DNA of 64,000 nucleotides, taken from contig NZ_LSHB01000083.1 of the NCBI RefSeq assembly GCF_001643375.1, forward strand, positions 62,001-126,000, written 5' to 3'. The notes under the pieces were generated by a model that had not been told where the DNA came from, searched no databases, and saw nothing but the letters and a program-made list of their open reading frames with translations. This document shows positions 47,049 through 56,616 of this stretch, piece after piece. Within the stretch, counting starts at the first letter, position 1. Each line of letters begins with the position of its first letter. A program made the position numbers and the translations under genes. This DNA comes from Chryseobacterium sp. FP211-J200 (lineage in GTDB: Bacteria; Bacteroidota; Bacteroidia; Flavobacteriales; Weeksellaceae).

Positions 47049-49367
47049 ATGAAAAAAGCAATTTTTACTTTCTTTTTAATTTTCCTTGTGACACTGTCTT
47101 TTGCCCAGGTCAGTTTTGAAGGTAATCCGCAATACGGACAACTGAGAAATTTTGTTTACGACAAAGTGGTCCAAAACAAGGTTTACGCCACCACCTTTAT
47201 CGATAAGAACATTATGGTATCAATGGATAATGGCGTGACATGGAATGTCTTATACACCCTTCCATATCCAGCATTTTCCGGGAATATCTCCCAAGTGAGA
47301 CTTACAAATAATGGAACTGCTCTTAGTTTTATCCAATATTTTGGAAGTGGAAGCTCATTAAATAAGATCATCGTTTTGGATCTGCAATCTTTGACTCCTA
47401 TTAAAGAATACGATGTCCCCGCAAATGAAGATATCTACTCTATCAGCAACTACACCATTCACGATGACGGTACAATGAACAATGTATCGATGTTAGCAAA
47501 TGATAAATTTTTCACGACAAACAATGGTGGAAATACCTGGGCAAAAGTATATGATGGAACAGACTATGAAGGTGTTCTTTTGAACGATGCCGTAATGGAC
47601 CCTCAGAATATCCAAAAACTTTTTGTTGTTCGTAATGGTGGACCAGGAAATGTAGATGGTGGTTTGATGATCTCTACAGATTCTGGTGAAACTTGGACAG
47701 AAAAACTGAACGGACTTATCCTGCAGACAATCGCCATCGATCCACAAAACAGTGACATCATCTATGTTGGAACTGGTCTGAGATGGGCTTATCTTGACCA
47801 GCACGAAGCTGTTTACAAATCTACAGACGGCGGGAATACCTGGACAGAACAAACAGGTATTACTTGGGAAGCAGGTTCAGGCTTGAAAAACGTCCCAAAA
47901 ATAGAAATCAACCCGAATGATACCAATCACGTCGTTGTTCTGGCAGACGATAGAGTTGCTGTAACAACCAATGGTGGTGCAACTTGGACATCTACTCCAC
48001 ATGACGGGCTTGTAGATGGATCTTCATATTTCTACGGAATTAATGCAGCATTCAATCCTAATGATCCGAATCAGGTCTTGATCTCAAATAACAGATATGC
48101 CAAATCTTCTACTGACAAAGGTATGACGCTTACCACAATGACAAATCCATTTTTCAACTGTATGGGAAAAGTGGACATCATAAAAAACAACAACGGAGAA
48201 GATCAATTAATGTATGGCGTTCAGTATGGTTATGTGCTGAAAAATCTTGTGAGCAATCAGGAAACACCACGTAATGTTTATCCACTGAGTGAGTTCCCAA
48301 TGGGACAAGAAATAAAATTGGTCTATCCTGACAAAAAACATCCAGGAAGAGTCTACACATATGCGCCTTCTTTTATGGGAAATATGATAAATGTAAGTGA
48401 TGATTACGGACTGACAGAAACACCACTTTACAGCACATTCGATACAGGATTTACTGCAGCAGAATCTGACCCTGCAAACCCAAATATCGTATGGATGTCC
48501 GTATTCAATGGGGAAACGGCAACGCTAATAAAAAGTGATTTTACGAATCGTGACAATCCGATAAACGATTTTATCACCCTGCCTTATAGCGGTGATTATC
48601 TGCAGGGAATTAAAATCAATCAAAGTAATTCCAATGAAATATTGATAACAGTTGGAAACCAAATTCTGAAAACAACCGACGGCGGAACTTCTTGGACACG
48701 CATCACTGCTGGCCTGGAGGAGTTAACCTTACCAAATATCGTCATCAGTCTTACACAAAACCCTTTGAATTCTAACCAGTATACCATCGCTGCATCAAAC
48801 GGGATCTACACTTCTCTTGACTCTGGAAACACGTGGACAAAAATCTACACTGGATTGGTTCACAAAGTAGAGCATTCAACAGAAAAGGATGGGCAAATTG
48901 TAGCGATCGGAACCATCTATTTTGACACGCTTCCAAAAGTAATTTACACAAATAACGGCGGCGCTAACTGGACAGAAAGAGCATCATCTAACTATTACAA
49001 CTCAATTATTATCAGCGGCACAACACGTTTTACAGATGATAATAAAGCAGAAGTCTTTTTGGCAACAACTTCTCTAGGCGTTTTGAAAGACGTGATTGAT
49101 TTTACATCTTTGGGAACTTCTGCACCGCAAATCATTAAGGACAATATCAGTGTTTATCCAAATCCAACGCAGGACATCATCAATATCAAATTGGATCAGA
49201 ACGTTTCGAAATTCAAAGTAAGTCTTTACAATGCGGCTGGACAAGTATTATTGACAACAGAAAACAGATCAAGCATTGATATTTCTAACTTGAGCAAAGG
49301 TGTTTATTTCATGAAAATTGAACCTGAAAATGGGAAACCGGTGACCAAGAAAATTATTAAGAACTAA
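47049..49367 (+). CDS. secreted BNR/sortilin-like repeat protein with T9SS C-terminal domain
   Basis: 772 residues. The signal peptide (to about SFAQ, 19) leads to a large beta-propeller region with repeated Asp-box-like motifs: SMDNGVTW, TTNNGGNTW, STDSGETW, STDGGNTW, TTNGGATW, TTDGGTSW, SLDSGNTW and TNNGGANW. These fit a Vps10/sortilin or BNR-type propeller. The last 70 residues, from VYPNPTQDIINIK to VTKKIIKN, are a type-A sorting domain for the type IX secretion system. So it is secreted or cell-surface. Ligand or enzyme activity is unknown. A TACATTTG box lies at 47018-47025. Confidence 0.9.
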   Translation: MKKAIFTFFLIFLVTLSFAQVSFEGNPQYGQLRNFVYDKVVQNKVYATTFIDKNIMVSMDNGVTWNVLYTLPYPAFSGNISQVRLTNNGTALSFIQYFGSGSSLNKIIVLDLQSLTPIKEYDVPANEDIYSISNYTIHDDGTMNNVSMLANDKFFTTNNGGNTWAKVYDGTDYEGVLLNDAVMDPQNIQKLFVVRNGGPGNVDGGLMISTDSGETWTEKLNGLILQTIAIDPQNSDIIYVGTGLRWAYLDQHEAVYKSTDGGNTWTEQTGITWEAGSGLKNVPKIEINPNDTNHVVVLADDRVAVTTNGGATWTSTPHDGLVDGSSYFYGINAAFNPNDPNQVLISNNRYAKSSTDKGMTLTTMTNPFFNCMGKVDIIKNNNGEDQLMYGVQYGYVLKNLVSNQETPRNVYPLSEFPMGQEIKLVYPDKKHPGRVYTYAPSFMGNMINVSDDYGLTETPLYSTFDTGFTAAESDPANPNIVWMSVFNGETATLIKSDFTNRDNPINDFITLPYSGDYLQGIKINQSNSNEILITVGNQILKTTDGGTSWTRITAGLEELTLPNIVISLTQNPLNSNQYTIAASNGIYTSLDSGNTWTKIYTGLVHKVEHSTEKDGQIVAIGTIYFDTLPKVIYTNNGGANWTERASSNYYNSIIISGTTRFTDDNKAEVFLATTSLGVLKDVIDFTSLGTSAPQIIKDNISVYPNPTQDIINIKLDQNVSKFKVSLYNAAGQVLLTTENRSSIDISNLSKGVYFMKIEPENGKPVTKKIIKN

Positions 49368-49386
49368 TTTTAATTTTTACAATAAG

Positions 49387-49415
49387 AGCCTTCGGATTTT
49401 TTCGGAGGCTTTTTT
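49387..49415 (+). terminator. intrinsic terminator after the T9SS cargo gene
   Basis: AGCCTTCG (49387-49394) with CGGAGGCT (49403-49410) and five T. It runs into the convergent DUF6080 gene's stop. Confidence 0.85.
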
Positions 49416-50691
49416 ATTTGTAGTAAGTTTCCAGAAATTGGTAGAACTCGCCAAGTCGGTAAAAGTTATTGAAGGCGAGATAAACTGTCAAGACCATTAA
49501 AGTTCCGTACAAAAATGTGAGTGGCAAAGTCTTGTCTTTAAAACTAAAAAACAGCCAACCGATCAACAATGGAAAGACAAAAACAAAATGCCCGCCGTAA
49601 ATGTAAGACGTATGAAGGCCAAATTTCAAAACGCAATGGATCATAATATCCACCAAAAAGGAAATTACCAAGATCCAAACAAGTTTATTTTTATAATTTT
49701 TGAGCACGCTCCAGATGATCATTAATAAAATAATTCCAACAAAAATATAAGGAACGAAAGACGAATAAACGTCCATGAACAAAGCTTTGTAGTAAAAAGT
49801 TTTGTCCTTATTGTGATAATCTCTGATCTCATAATTCGAGAACAAAATATTGCCGCCAAAAAACCACGAGGAGATCATATCCCAAAGCGGCGTCACTTTC
49901 GGTTTGGAGAATTTGTCATACTGTTCTTCGGTCTTGTTCAGGAAATTCTGAAAATTAAAATCCAATCTCAACAAAAACAGAAACACAAAAACGCCAATTG
50001 AAACAGCAATTTTCGAAACGGCCATTCCAATTTTCTTCCAGTTCCAGAAAATCTTCTTTTCAAACAAAAATGGAATGTAAACTTTGACAATATTCGTAAT
50101 GGTAAGTCCGCCGATGAAAACAGAACCGAAAATGCTCGCCCCAAATGAGATTGGTTTTTCTTCATTAATTTTCCTTGCCGAATAGTAATTGAAAACCGAC
50201 AGAAAAAGCAAAGTATAAGTGTAAGTTTCCGGTGTGAAAGACAAAAGGATATTCGTCACAAACAAGCCGTAGAAAGCCAAAATCAAAAGACTGATCTTCA
50301 ATGGAAGGCCGATGATATTATTGAGATATTTGAAGATCTGAATATTCGCCAAACTTACAATCAACGTTGACAGCAATGCCAAAATCAATCGGAAAGTCGA
50401 ATTGTAATGATTGTCCGAAATCCAAAGCGCAAAATCCCGAATGACATCAAAGAAATAATTGGACAACGGATGTCTCTCAAAACCACCGCCAGTCTGAACA
50501 ATTGCACGATTATCGAAACTAAAGTAACCATCCCACGGAATCCTGTCGTCATAGACAATTGTGAAATTGTCTGCGATAAACCAAGCGTTAACGCCATAAG
50601 CAATCACGAAAAACAGGAAGATAAAACCTTCGGTCTTGGTGGATGGGAAAACGATCTTCAGAAAGGATAGAAATTTGTTCAGGAGTTTCAA
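49414..50691 (-). CDS. multi-pass membrane protein, DUF6080-like
   Basis: 425 residues with about 11 membrane helices. The first periplasmic loop holds YDDRIPWDGYFSFDNRAIVQTGGGFERHPLSNYF (ends shown); the Asp/Glu/Arg/His residues resemble the active loop of GT-C glycosyltransferases, and I think this is DUF6080. The substrate is unknown. The start is TTG (50691-50689), with no in-frame ATG nearby; a minus-strand TATTTTTG box (50708-50715) would give a leader of only about 10 nt. It is monocistronic. Confidence 0.7.
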   Translation of the reverse strand: MKLLNKFLSFLKIVFPSTKTEGFIFLFFVIAYGVNAWFIADNFTIVYDDRIPWDGYFSFDNRAIVQTGGGFERHPLSNYFFDVIRDFALWISDNHYNSTFRLILALLSTLIVSLANIQIFKYLNNIIGLPLKISLLILAFYGLFVTNILLSFTPETYTYTLLFLSVFNYYSARKINEEKPISFGASIFGSVFIGGLTITNIVKVYIPFLFEKKIFWNWKKIGMAVSKIAVSIGVFVFLFLLRLDFNFQNFLNKTEEQYDKFSKPKVTPLWDMISSWFFGGNILFSNYEIRDYHNKDKTFYYKALFMDVYSSFVPYIFVGIILLMIIWSVLKNYKNKLVWILVISFLVDIMIHCVLKFGLHTSYIYGGHFVFVFPLLIGWLFFSFKDKTLPLTFLYGTLMVLTVYLAFNNFYRLGEFYQFLETYYK

Positions 50692-50755
50692 AGTTTGATA
50701 ATTTCTGCAAAAATAAAAAGTCTAAGGTCTAATATCTAAAAATCTAGCATGTATT

Positions 50756-52291
50756 TTACGAACTACAAGACAACTGGCTGCTTCCCGTCTGGTTATCATA
50801 CTTCGAAGGTCGCTTTTTATTGAATTCCGGAAATAGATTCTCGTAAGGATTTTCCAACGCTTTTTTCAGTTTGAAGAACATCTCGTAATTTCCATTTTCC
50901 GCGTCCTGAATCGCTTCGAACAAGAGATAATTTCTGAGAATGAATTTCGGATTCGTTTTGGACATTAATTCTAACGATTCACTTTCCGAGATTTTGTTTT
51001 GAAGTTTTCTTGCCTGATATTTTTCGATGAATGTCGACAGTTTTTTCAATTCAGTTTCATTTAAAACACCGTAAAAACAATCTTTGAAATCCTCAACCTT
51101 GATTTCAGAAGCAGGTTTTTCAAGGTGTTGGAAAAATAAAGTATAGTCCAAAGTTAGATCCTGCATCGTCTGTTGCCACTCGGTGAAGAACTTTTCATCT
51201 TCCTTTAAAACCCCATCAAAACCAAATTTGTCCGCCAACATCTTGTCATGCTTCACCCAAAATTGCTTGCCAAAATCATCAAGGATTTTCTCTAAAACCT
51301 CAGCATCATTAATTAGAGGAAAAATAGCATTGGCCAAAGTTGCTAAGTTCCAATGTGAGATTTGACCTTGCTTCCCAAAAGCATATCGTCTTCCTGGCAG
51401 ATCGGTGGTGTTTGGTGTGAACTCCAGATCATAGCCGTCCATCATAGAATAGGGCCCGTAATCGATTGTCAAACCAAGGACAGACATGTTATCAGTATTC
51501 ATAACACCGTGAACAAAACCGACGCGATACCAATCGATGATCATCTTCAAAGTCCGGTCGCAAATCGCTTGAAACCAATCGATGTATTTTGTGGAATTAT
51601 TCTCTGACTGAACTTCTGGAAAGAAATTTTCAATCGCATAATCTGCTAATTCTTTTAGTAGATCTTCTTGTTTTCTAGCAGACAGCAATTCAAAATGTCC
51701 GAAACGAAGAAATGATTCCGCCGTTCTCACCACCACTGCGCCTTGCTCCTTCTGCGGATTCCCAGAATATTGGATATCGCGGATGACATCTTCGCCTGTT
51801 TTGGAAAGACTCAAGGCTCTGGTCGTCGGAATACCTAGGTGGAACATCGCTTCACTCATCAGATATTCCCGGATCGAGGAACGTAGAACCGCTCTTCCAT
51901 CCGCATTTCTTGAGTAAGGTGTTGCGCCAGAACCTTTCCATTGGATCTCGGTCTGCCTGTTTCCGTTTTGAATTTCACCAGCGTAGATCGCTCTTCCATC
52001 GCCCAATTGTCCTGCCCAATTACCAAACTGATGGCCTGCATAAGCTGTGGCGTAAGTTTCCACATTGTCAGGGAGGTCTTGAGCAGCAAGAAAAGCTTGA
52101 TCACTTTCTAAATTTCCCAAACCAATTTCGACCGACAGATCTGTATTAAAATCAATGAGTTCAGTATTAATAAAATCAGCAGGCTTTACGGCGCAAAACA
52201 TCACGTCGGGCGTTTGTCTCTGCATCGTGTTTCCGGACAGATCACCTGGAAACAACTTAGTGAATTTTTGGGTAATGAGATTGAGTTTCAT
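50756..52291 (-). CDS. selO: protein adenylyltransferase SelO (YdiU)
   Basis: 511-residue pseudokinase that transfers AMP from ATP to Ser/Thr/Tyr of client proteins in redox stress. Landmarks: TYATAYAGHQFGNWAGQLGDGRA at the glycine-rich region, LQWKGSG-type ATP-binding segment at EIQWKGSGATPYSR, VHGVMNTDNMSVLGLTIDYGPY (ends shown; the metal-binding Asn/Asp), and a C-terminal SCSS with Cys509 in the place of the selenocysteine of SelO. Length is normal. An intrinsic terminator ends 6 nt before its start codon, see findings. Confidence 0.94.
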   Translation of the reverse strand: MKLNLITQKFTKLFPGDLSGNTMQRQTPDVMFCAVKPADFINTELIDFNTDLSVEIGLGNLESDQAFLAAQDLPDNVETYATAYAGHQFGNWAGQLGDGRAIYAGEIQNGNRQTEIQWKGSGATPYSRNADGRAVLRSSIREYLMSEAMFHLGIPTTRALSLSKTGEDVIRDIQYSGNPQKEQGAVVVRTAESFLRFGHFELLSARKQEDLLKELADYAIENFFPEVQSENNSTKYIDWFQAICDRTLKMIIDWYRVGFVHGVMNTDNMSVLGLTIDYGPYSMMDGYDLEFTPNTTDLPGRRYAFGKQGQISHWNLATLANAIFPLINDAEVLEKILDDFGKQFWVKHDKMLADKFGFDGVLKEDEKFFTEWQQTMQDLTLDYTLFFQHLEKPASEIKVEDFKDCFYGVLNETELKKLSTFIEKYQARKLQNKISESESLELMSKTNPKFILRNYLLFEAIQDAENGNYEMFFKLKKALENPYENLFPEFNKKRPSKYDNQTGSSQLSCSS

Positions 52292-52297
52292 TTGTAT

Positions 52298-52324
52298 AAA
52301 AAACCCACATCAGAAATGTGGGTT
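52298..52324 (-). terminator. intrinsic terminator between PBP1A gene and selO
   Basis: On the minus strand AACCCACAT (52316-52324 read in reverse) pairs with ATGTGGGTT (52302-52310) around a 5-nt loop, followed by T to 52298. The U-tract ends 6 nt upstream of the selO ATG. Confidence 0.85.
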
Positions 52325-52330
52325 ATATTT

Positions 52331-54688
52331 TTATTTGTTAAAATCTATATCTTCTCCGGAATTAAGGGCTTCGTTGGTACGATCTTCTTTCTTCACGGGG
52401 TTTTCTGGAACGATTCGTGTTGGATTTTTCAGTTCATCTATCGACTGTAAGCCACCTTCGTCGCCGTAGCCATTTCTTAGATTATTGAGATCCGAACAGC
52501 TTCCTGTCCAATTGGCAGGCTTGATAAACTTGTCCTCTGGAAGAATGTTCAATTCTTTGTTTGCTAAAACTTTTTTCATGTAGATCGCCCAGATCGGAAG
52601 ACCCATTTTAGCTCCTTGTCCTTCACCAGTACTCCAGAAGTGGGTAGCTCTATCTTCCCAACCAACCCAGACGCCAGTTGCCAGTTTTGGAACAATTCCC
52701 ATAAACCAACCATCCGAGTTGTTCTGCGTGGTTCCAGTTTTACCAGCAATCTCTACAGATGCAGGAATACCTCGTCTTCTCAGCTCGCCCGATGCGGTAC
52801 CGAATTCTGCTACACCTTTCATCAGATCGATCATGGTGTAAGCATACATTTCGTTCATCACTTCTTTTACGACAGGCTTCACTTCTTTGATCACACGGCC
52901 GTTCGCATCTTCGATTCTCCAGATCATCTCTGGTTTGGTGTAATTTCCGAAGTTTGCAAATGTGCTATACGCTCCAAGCATTTCGTAGATCGTAATATCT
53001 GAAGTTCCCAATGCCATTGGTAAACTGGTAGAAATATCGGTTGTTACACCAAGATCTCTTGCCGTTTGAATGACATTCTTGGTTCCGGACATCTCTGCCA
53101 AACGCAAAGCCACCGGGTTTTGAGATTGTGCTAAGGCATTTTTCAATGTCAGCATTCCGCCACGTCCTGGAACGTGATAAGAGCCCTTGTTGAAACTTGC
53201 GTTGGAAACCTCAGAACAAGGTGTCATCCCAAGATGCATGATAGCCGTTGCATAAACGAAAGGTTTGAAGGTAGATCCTACCTGACGTTTCCCTTGTTTC
53301 ACGTGATCATACTGGAAGTGCTGCCAATCTATACCACCAACCCAAGCTTTTATATCGCCTGTTGCTGGTTCCATGGACATCAAACCGGCTTGCGCGATCT
53401 GCTTGTGATAACGGATCGAATCCCAAGGCGACATCTCCACCTCTTCCTCTCCTTGCCAAGTAAATCTGGACATTTTCACAGGTTTGTGGAAATCTAACAT
53501 GATAGAATCTTCCGGCATTCCCTCGGCTTTCAGCTGTTTGTATCTGCCTGTTCTTTTGACAGAAGACATCATCAAGGAATTGATCTGTGTCTTGTTGATC
53601 TTGTAATAAGGACGATTTGGATTACGTCTCATTTCGCCATCAAAACTTTTCTGAAGATTGGTCAAATGTTCTTTGATCGCTTCCTCAGCATATTTCTGCA
53701 TTCTGGAATCCAATGTCACATAGATCTTCAGACCGTTTTTGTAAAGATTCAGTTCTTTGCCTGTTTCTTTTTCGTAGGTCTCAAGATATTGTGCAATTTC
53801 TTTTCTCAGATAGAATTTGTAATAAGAAGAAAATCCATCTTCCACTGTTTTGATCTCGTGGAAATCTACAACAATCGGTGTTGCTATTGCTTTTTCGTAA
53901 GTATCATTATCAATGTATTGAGTCTCTAGCATCTGCTTCAAAACCACATCTCTACGTACTTTTGCTCTTTCTGGATTTCTGTAAGGATTGTTTCTCCTTG
54001 GAGCCTCAAGCATTGCTACAAAAGTTGCAGCCTCAGGTAAAGTAAGTTGATTTACTGATTTATTAAAATATATTCTTGAAGCCATCTCAATACCTTTGGC
54101 ATTGAAAAGGAAATCCATCTTATTGAAATATAATGCAATGATCTCTTCCTTGGTGTAACGCTTTTCCAAACTTACTGCCACGCTCCATTCTTTGAGTTTT
54201 TGGAAAGCTCTTTCAATCTTATTTTGAGAAGCATTTCCTGTGAACAATAGCTTTGCAAGCTGTTGCGTAATGGTAGAACCTCCACCTCTTTCACCTCCAA
54301 ATCTGATCGCTCTGGCAATTGATTTGAGGTCGATCCCGGAATGTTCTTTGAAACGCTCATCTTCCTTGGCCATCAAGGCATAAACCAAAAATGGCGGCAA
54401 CTGTTTGTAAGTCACCGGTTTGGTCTTTTCCTTCTCAAATTTTCCTAATAAAACATTGTCCGATGAATAGATCTCTGATGCGACATAAATATCTGGATTC
54501 TCTAGTTCCTTCACATCCGGCATATCTCCCACAAAGCCTTGGGAAACGGCGAAGAACAATCCGGAGATCCCTAGAACCACTGCAAAGAATGCGATCCAAA
54601 CGATCTTGATCCATTTTCTAATTCCCGACTTCGCTTTTTTCTTGTCTGGCAGTGGAAAAGTTTTATTTTCAGTTTTCTTATTTTCCAT
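52331..54688 (-). CDS. penicillin-binding protein 1A (transglycosylase/transpeptidase)
   Basis: 785-residue bifunctional class A PBP that polymerises and cross-links peptidoglycan. Membrane anchor at about 28-50. GT51 domain: ALMAKEDERFKEHSGID with the catalytic Glu, then GGSTITQQLAKLLF and ALYFNKMDFLFNAKGIE. Transpeptidase domain: GSTFKPFVYA (nucleophile Ser, Lys), SQN, and AGKTGTTQNNSDGWF. The tail is acidic. It lies 7 nt after gldH, in the ricT-gldH-pbp1A order that is common in Bacteroidota. Confidence 0.95.
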   Translation of the reverse strand: MENKKTENKTFPLPDKKKAKSGIRKWIKIVWIAFFAVVLGISGLFFAVSQGFVGDMPDVKELENPDIYVASEIYSSDNVLLGKFEKEKTKPVTYKQLPPFLVYALMAKEDERFKEHSGIDLKSIARAIRFGGERGGGSTITQQLAKLLFTGNASQNKIERAFQKLKEWSVAVSLEKRYTKEEIIALYFNKMDFLFNAKGIEMASRIYFNKSVNQLTLPEAATFVAMLEAPRRNNPYRNPERAKVRRDVVLKQMLETQYIDNDTYEKAIATPIVVDFHEIKTVEDGFSSYYKFYLRKEIAQYLETYEKETGKELNLYKNGLKIYVTLDSRMQKYAEEAIKEHLTNLQKSFDGEMRRNPNRPYYKINKTQINSLMMSSVKRTGRYKQLKAEGMPEDSIMLDFHKPVKMSRFTWQGEEEVEMSPWDSIRYHKQIAQAGLMSMEPATGDIKAWVGGIDWQHFQYDHVKQGKRQVGSTFKPFVYATAIMHLGMTPCSEVSNASFNKGSYHVPGRGGMLTLKNALAQSQNPVALRLAEMSGTKNVIQTARDLGVTTDISTSLPMALGTSDITIYEMLGAYSTFANFGNYTKPEMIWRIEDANGRVIKEVKPVVKEVMNEMYAYTMIDLMKGVAEFGTASGELRRRGIPASVEIAGKTGTTQNNSDGWFMGIVPKLATGVWVGWEDRATHFWSTGEGQGAKMGLPIWAIYMKKVLANKELNILPEDKFIKPANWTGSCSDLNNLRNGYGDEGGLQSIDELKNPTRIVPENPVKKEDRTNEALNSGEDIDFNK

Positions 54689-54695
54689 TAATAAA

Positions 54696-55166
54696 TTATG
54701 GCTTTAAGTTTTGAATTTTAATTCCTATATCTTCAATTCCCGGCAATTGGTTGTTTCGCATTGCCTGAATAACTTTCACAGAATAATTACCGTTTTGCGG
54801 AAATCTGTAATTCAGTTTATATTGAAAAATGATCTCCTTCGTATCTCCGAAACCTGTCCCGATCCATTCTCCGTTTGGTTTTGCTAACACAAAATTAAGT
54901 GTATCTGTCGAGATTTTCTTCTTGTTGTGCTCGATGTTTGCAATCAATCTGAGATTGCTGTAAGGATAACCGTTATTATTACGAACAACGAACATCATAT
55001 TCTTCTGATTCTCAGCATCATTGATATCAAAATCAAATGTTTGAACATCATTTTTTTTCCACTGTTCTCCTACATCTTTCATTAGAATTTTGTCATCATT
55101 ATTTTGACAAGAACCCAATGATAAAAATAGGATAAAAACAACGATCGATCTAAGCATTACCTTCAT
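54696..55166 (-). CDS. gldH: gliding motility lipoprotein GldH
   Basis: 156-residue lipoprotein (lipobox LGSC) of the GldH family, needed for gliding in motile flavobacteria and kept in non-gliding relatives. Landmarks: LMKDVGEQWKKNDVQTFDFDI, NLRLIANIEHNKKKISTDTLNFVLAKPNGEWIGTGFGDTKE (ends shown) and FPQNGNYSVKVIQAMRNNQLPGIEDIG. Two starts are possible (55166, 55157), both overlapping ricT, so translation is coupled. The chromosome of this organism also encodes a T9SS cargo, but GldH is not itself part of the T9SS core. Confidence 0.92.
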   Translation of the reverse strand: MKVMLRSIVVFILFLSLGSCQNNDDKILMKDVGEQWKKNDVQTFDFDINDAENQKNMMFVVRNNNGYPYSNLRLIANIEHNKKKISTDTLNFVLAKPNGEWIGTGFGDTKEIIFQYKLNYRFPQNGNYSVKVIQAMRNNQLPGIEDIGIKIQNLKP

Positions 55167-56616
55167 TTTTCGGCGGAAATTTCTTTTTCGGTTTTTTGAA
55201 CGGTTTTTTGTTTGTTTTATTTTCCGAAGACGGATTATCTGTAGTCTGAACTTTTGGCATTTCCGCTTTGTTCTCTACAGGTTTTTGATTATTTTGACGA
55301 TTTCTATTATCACCCTGTCTTGGCGGTTTGTTTCCAGCTGATTGATTATCCGCTGACTGGACTTTAGGTGCCGCAGCTTTGTTATCTACAGGTTTTTGCT
55401 CGTTGGAACGTGGTCTGTTCTCAGCTTGTCTAGGGTTCTTGTTATCCGATTGTTGTCTTGGGGCTCTGTTCTCGGACTGTTTCGGATTTCTATCGCGATT
55501 GTTGTTATTGTTAGGTCGAGGTTTTTTAAATTTCTTTTCAAAACGGTCAACACTATTTTCCTGGATCAGATCGGATGTCACCATGCGATTCTCCACAACC
55601 TTCAAATCCTCAAGAGCCTGAGACTTTTCGCCTTTCTTATTGACAGCGATCATCTTCTGAACTTCGTAGATATCGATGTCATACCAAGCCATCGAGTTTT
55701 CTACATAAGCAAACCACATTTTCTTTTTGAAAACATCGATCTTGATGCAGAATGCTCTTCCTTTTTCAGTATTAAGCACTGTACTAGAAGATGGGAAGTC
55801 TCTTAGAACATCCAGGTAAGTATCAAGTTCATAATTAAGACAACATTTCAGTTTTCCGCATTGTCCTGCCAATTTCTGAGGATTGATGCTCAACTGCTGA
55901 TATCTTGCCGCGTTGGTATTCACCGAACGGAAATCTGTCAACCAAGTAGAACAACAAAGTTCTCTACCACATGAACCGATACCTCCAACTTTTGCAGATT
56001 CCTGACGGAAGCCGATTTGCTTCATATCGATCTTCGTTCTGAAAGTGGAAGCATATTCTTTGATCAACACACGGAAATCTATACGATTGTCCGCGGTATA
56101 ATAGAATGTGACTTTTGAGCCATCTCCCTGATATTCAACATCTGTGATCTTCATTTCTAGGTTGAGGCCGTAAGCAATTTTACGGGCATCCACCTTGATG
56201 GCATTTTCCTTATTTCTAAGGTCTTGCCAGGTTTCTACATCTTTTTGATTGGCAAGGCGATACACCTTTTGTATGCTATCAATGTGTACATTTTTCTTCT
56301 TCATCTGGATCTTTACAAGTTCTCCAGAAAGACTTACTACACCTATATCGTGACCCGGGCTGGATTCTACAGCAATGATACTTCCTATATGTAAAGGCAG
56401 GTTGTTGACGTTTCTATAATATAATTTACGTTCATTTTTAAAACGAACTTCCACATATTCTGAACTTTTTGAACCCGATGGATTAACGTCGGAAAGCCAG
56501 TCAAAAACACTTAATTTATAACTATTGCCACAAGTATCTACATTACTGCACCCACTGGCACTCTTCGTACCGCAAGAGTGGGAAGAATCGCCGGATGTTT
56601 TACATCCACAACTCAT
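55150..56616 (-). CDS. ricT: PSP1-domain protein RicT with long disordered tail
   Basis: 488 residues. The PSP1/RicT core (about 50-345) has EYVEVRFKNERKLYYRNV, the Cys-rich GGIGSCGRELCCSTWL and AGQCGKLKCCLNYE motifs that bind Fe-S clusters in RicT of Bacillus, and a final beta region. The N-terminus is also Cys-rich (MSCGCKTSG...HSCGTK). Residues about 355-488 are a disordered N/Q/P/R/K tail with a partly repeated unit (QKPVDNKAAAPKVQSADN and QKPVENKAEMPKVQTTDN). Function in Bacteroidota is unknown; RicT affects RNA maturation in Firmicutes. First gene of ricT-gldH-pbp1A. Confidence 0.92.
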   Translation of the reverse strand: MSCGCKTSGDSSHSCGTKSASGCSNVDTCGNSYKLSVFDWLSDVNPSGSKSSEYVEVRFKNERKLYYRNVNNLPLHIGSIIAVESSPGHDIGVVSLSGELVKIQMKKKNVHIDSIQKVYRLANQKDVETWQDLRNKENAIKVDARKIAYGLNLEMKITDVEYQGDGSKVTFYYTADNRIDFRVLIKEYASTFRTKIDMKQIGFRQESAKVGGIGSCGRELCCSTWLTDFRSVNTNAARYQQLSINPQKLAGQCGKLKCCLNYELDTYLDVLRDFPSSSTVLNTEKGRAFCIKIDVFKKKMWFAYVENSMAWYDIDIYEVQKMIAVNKKGEKSQALEDLKVVENRMVTSDLIQENSVDRFEKKFKKPRPNNNNNRDRNPKQSENRAPRQQSDNKNPRQAENRPRSNEQKPVDNKAAAPKVQSADNQSAGNKPPRQGDNRNRQNNQKPVENKAEMPKVQTTDNPSSENKTNKKPFKKPKKKFPPKNEGNA

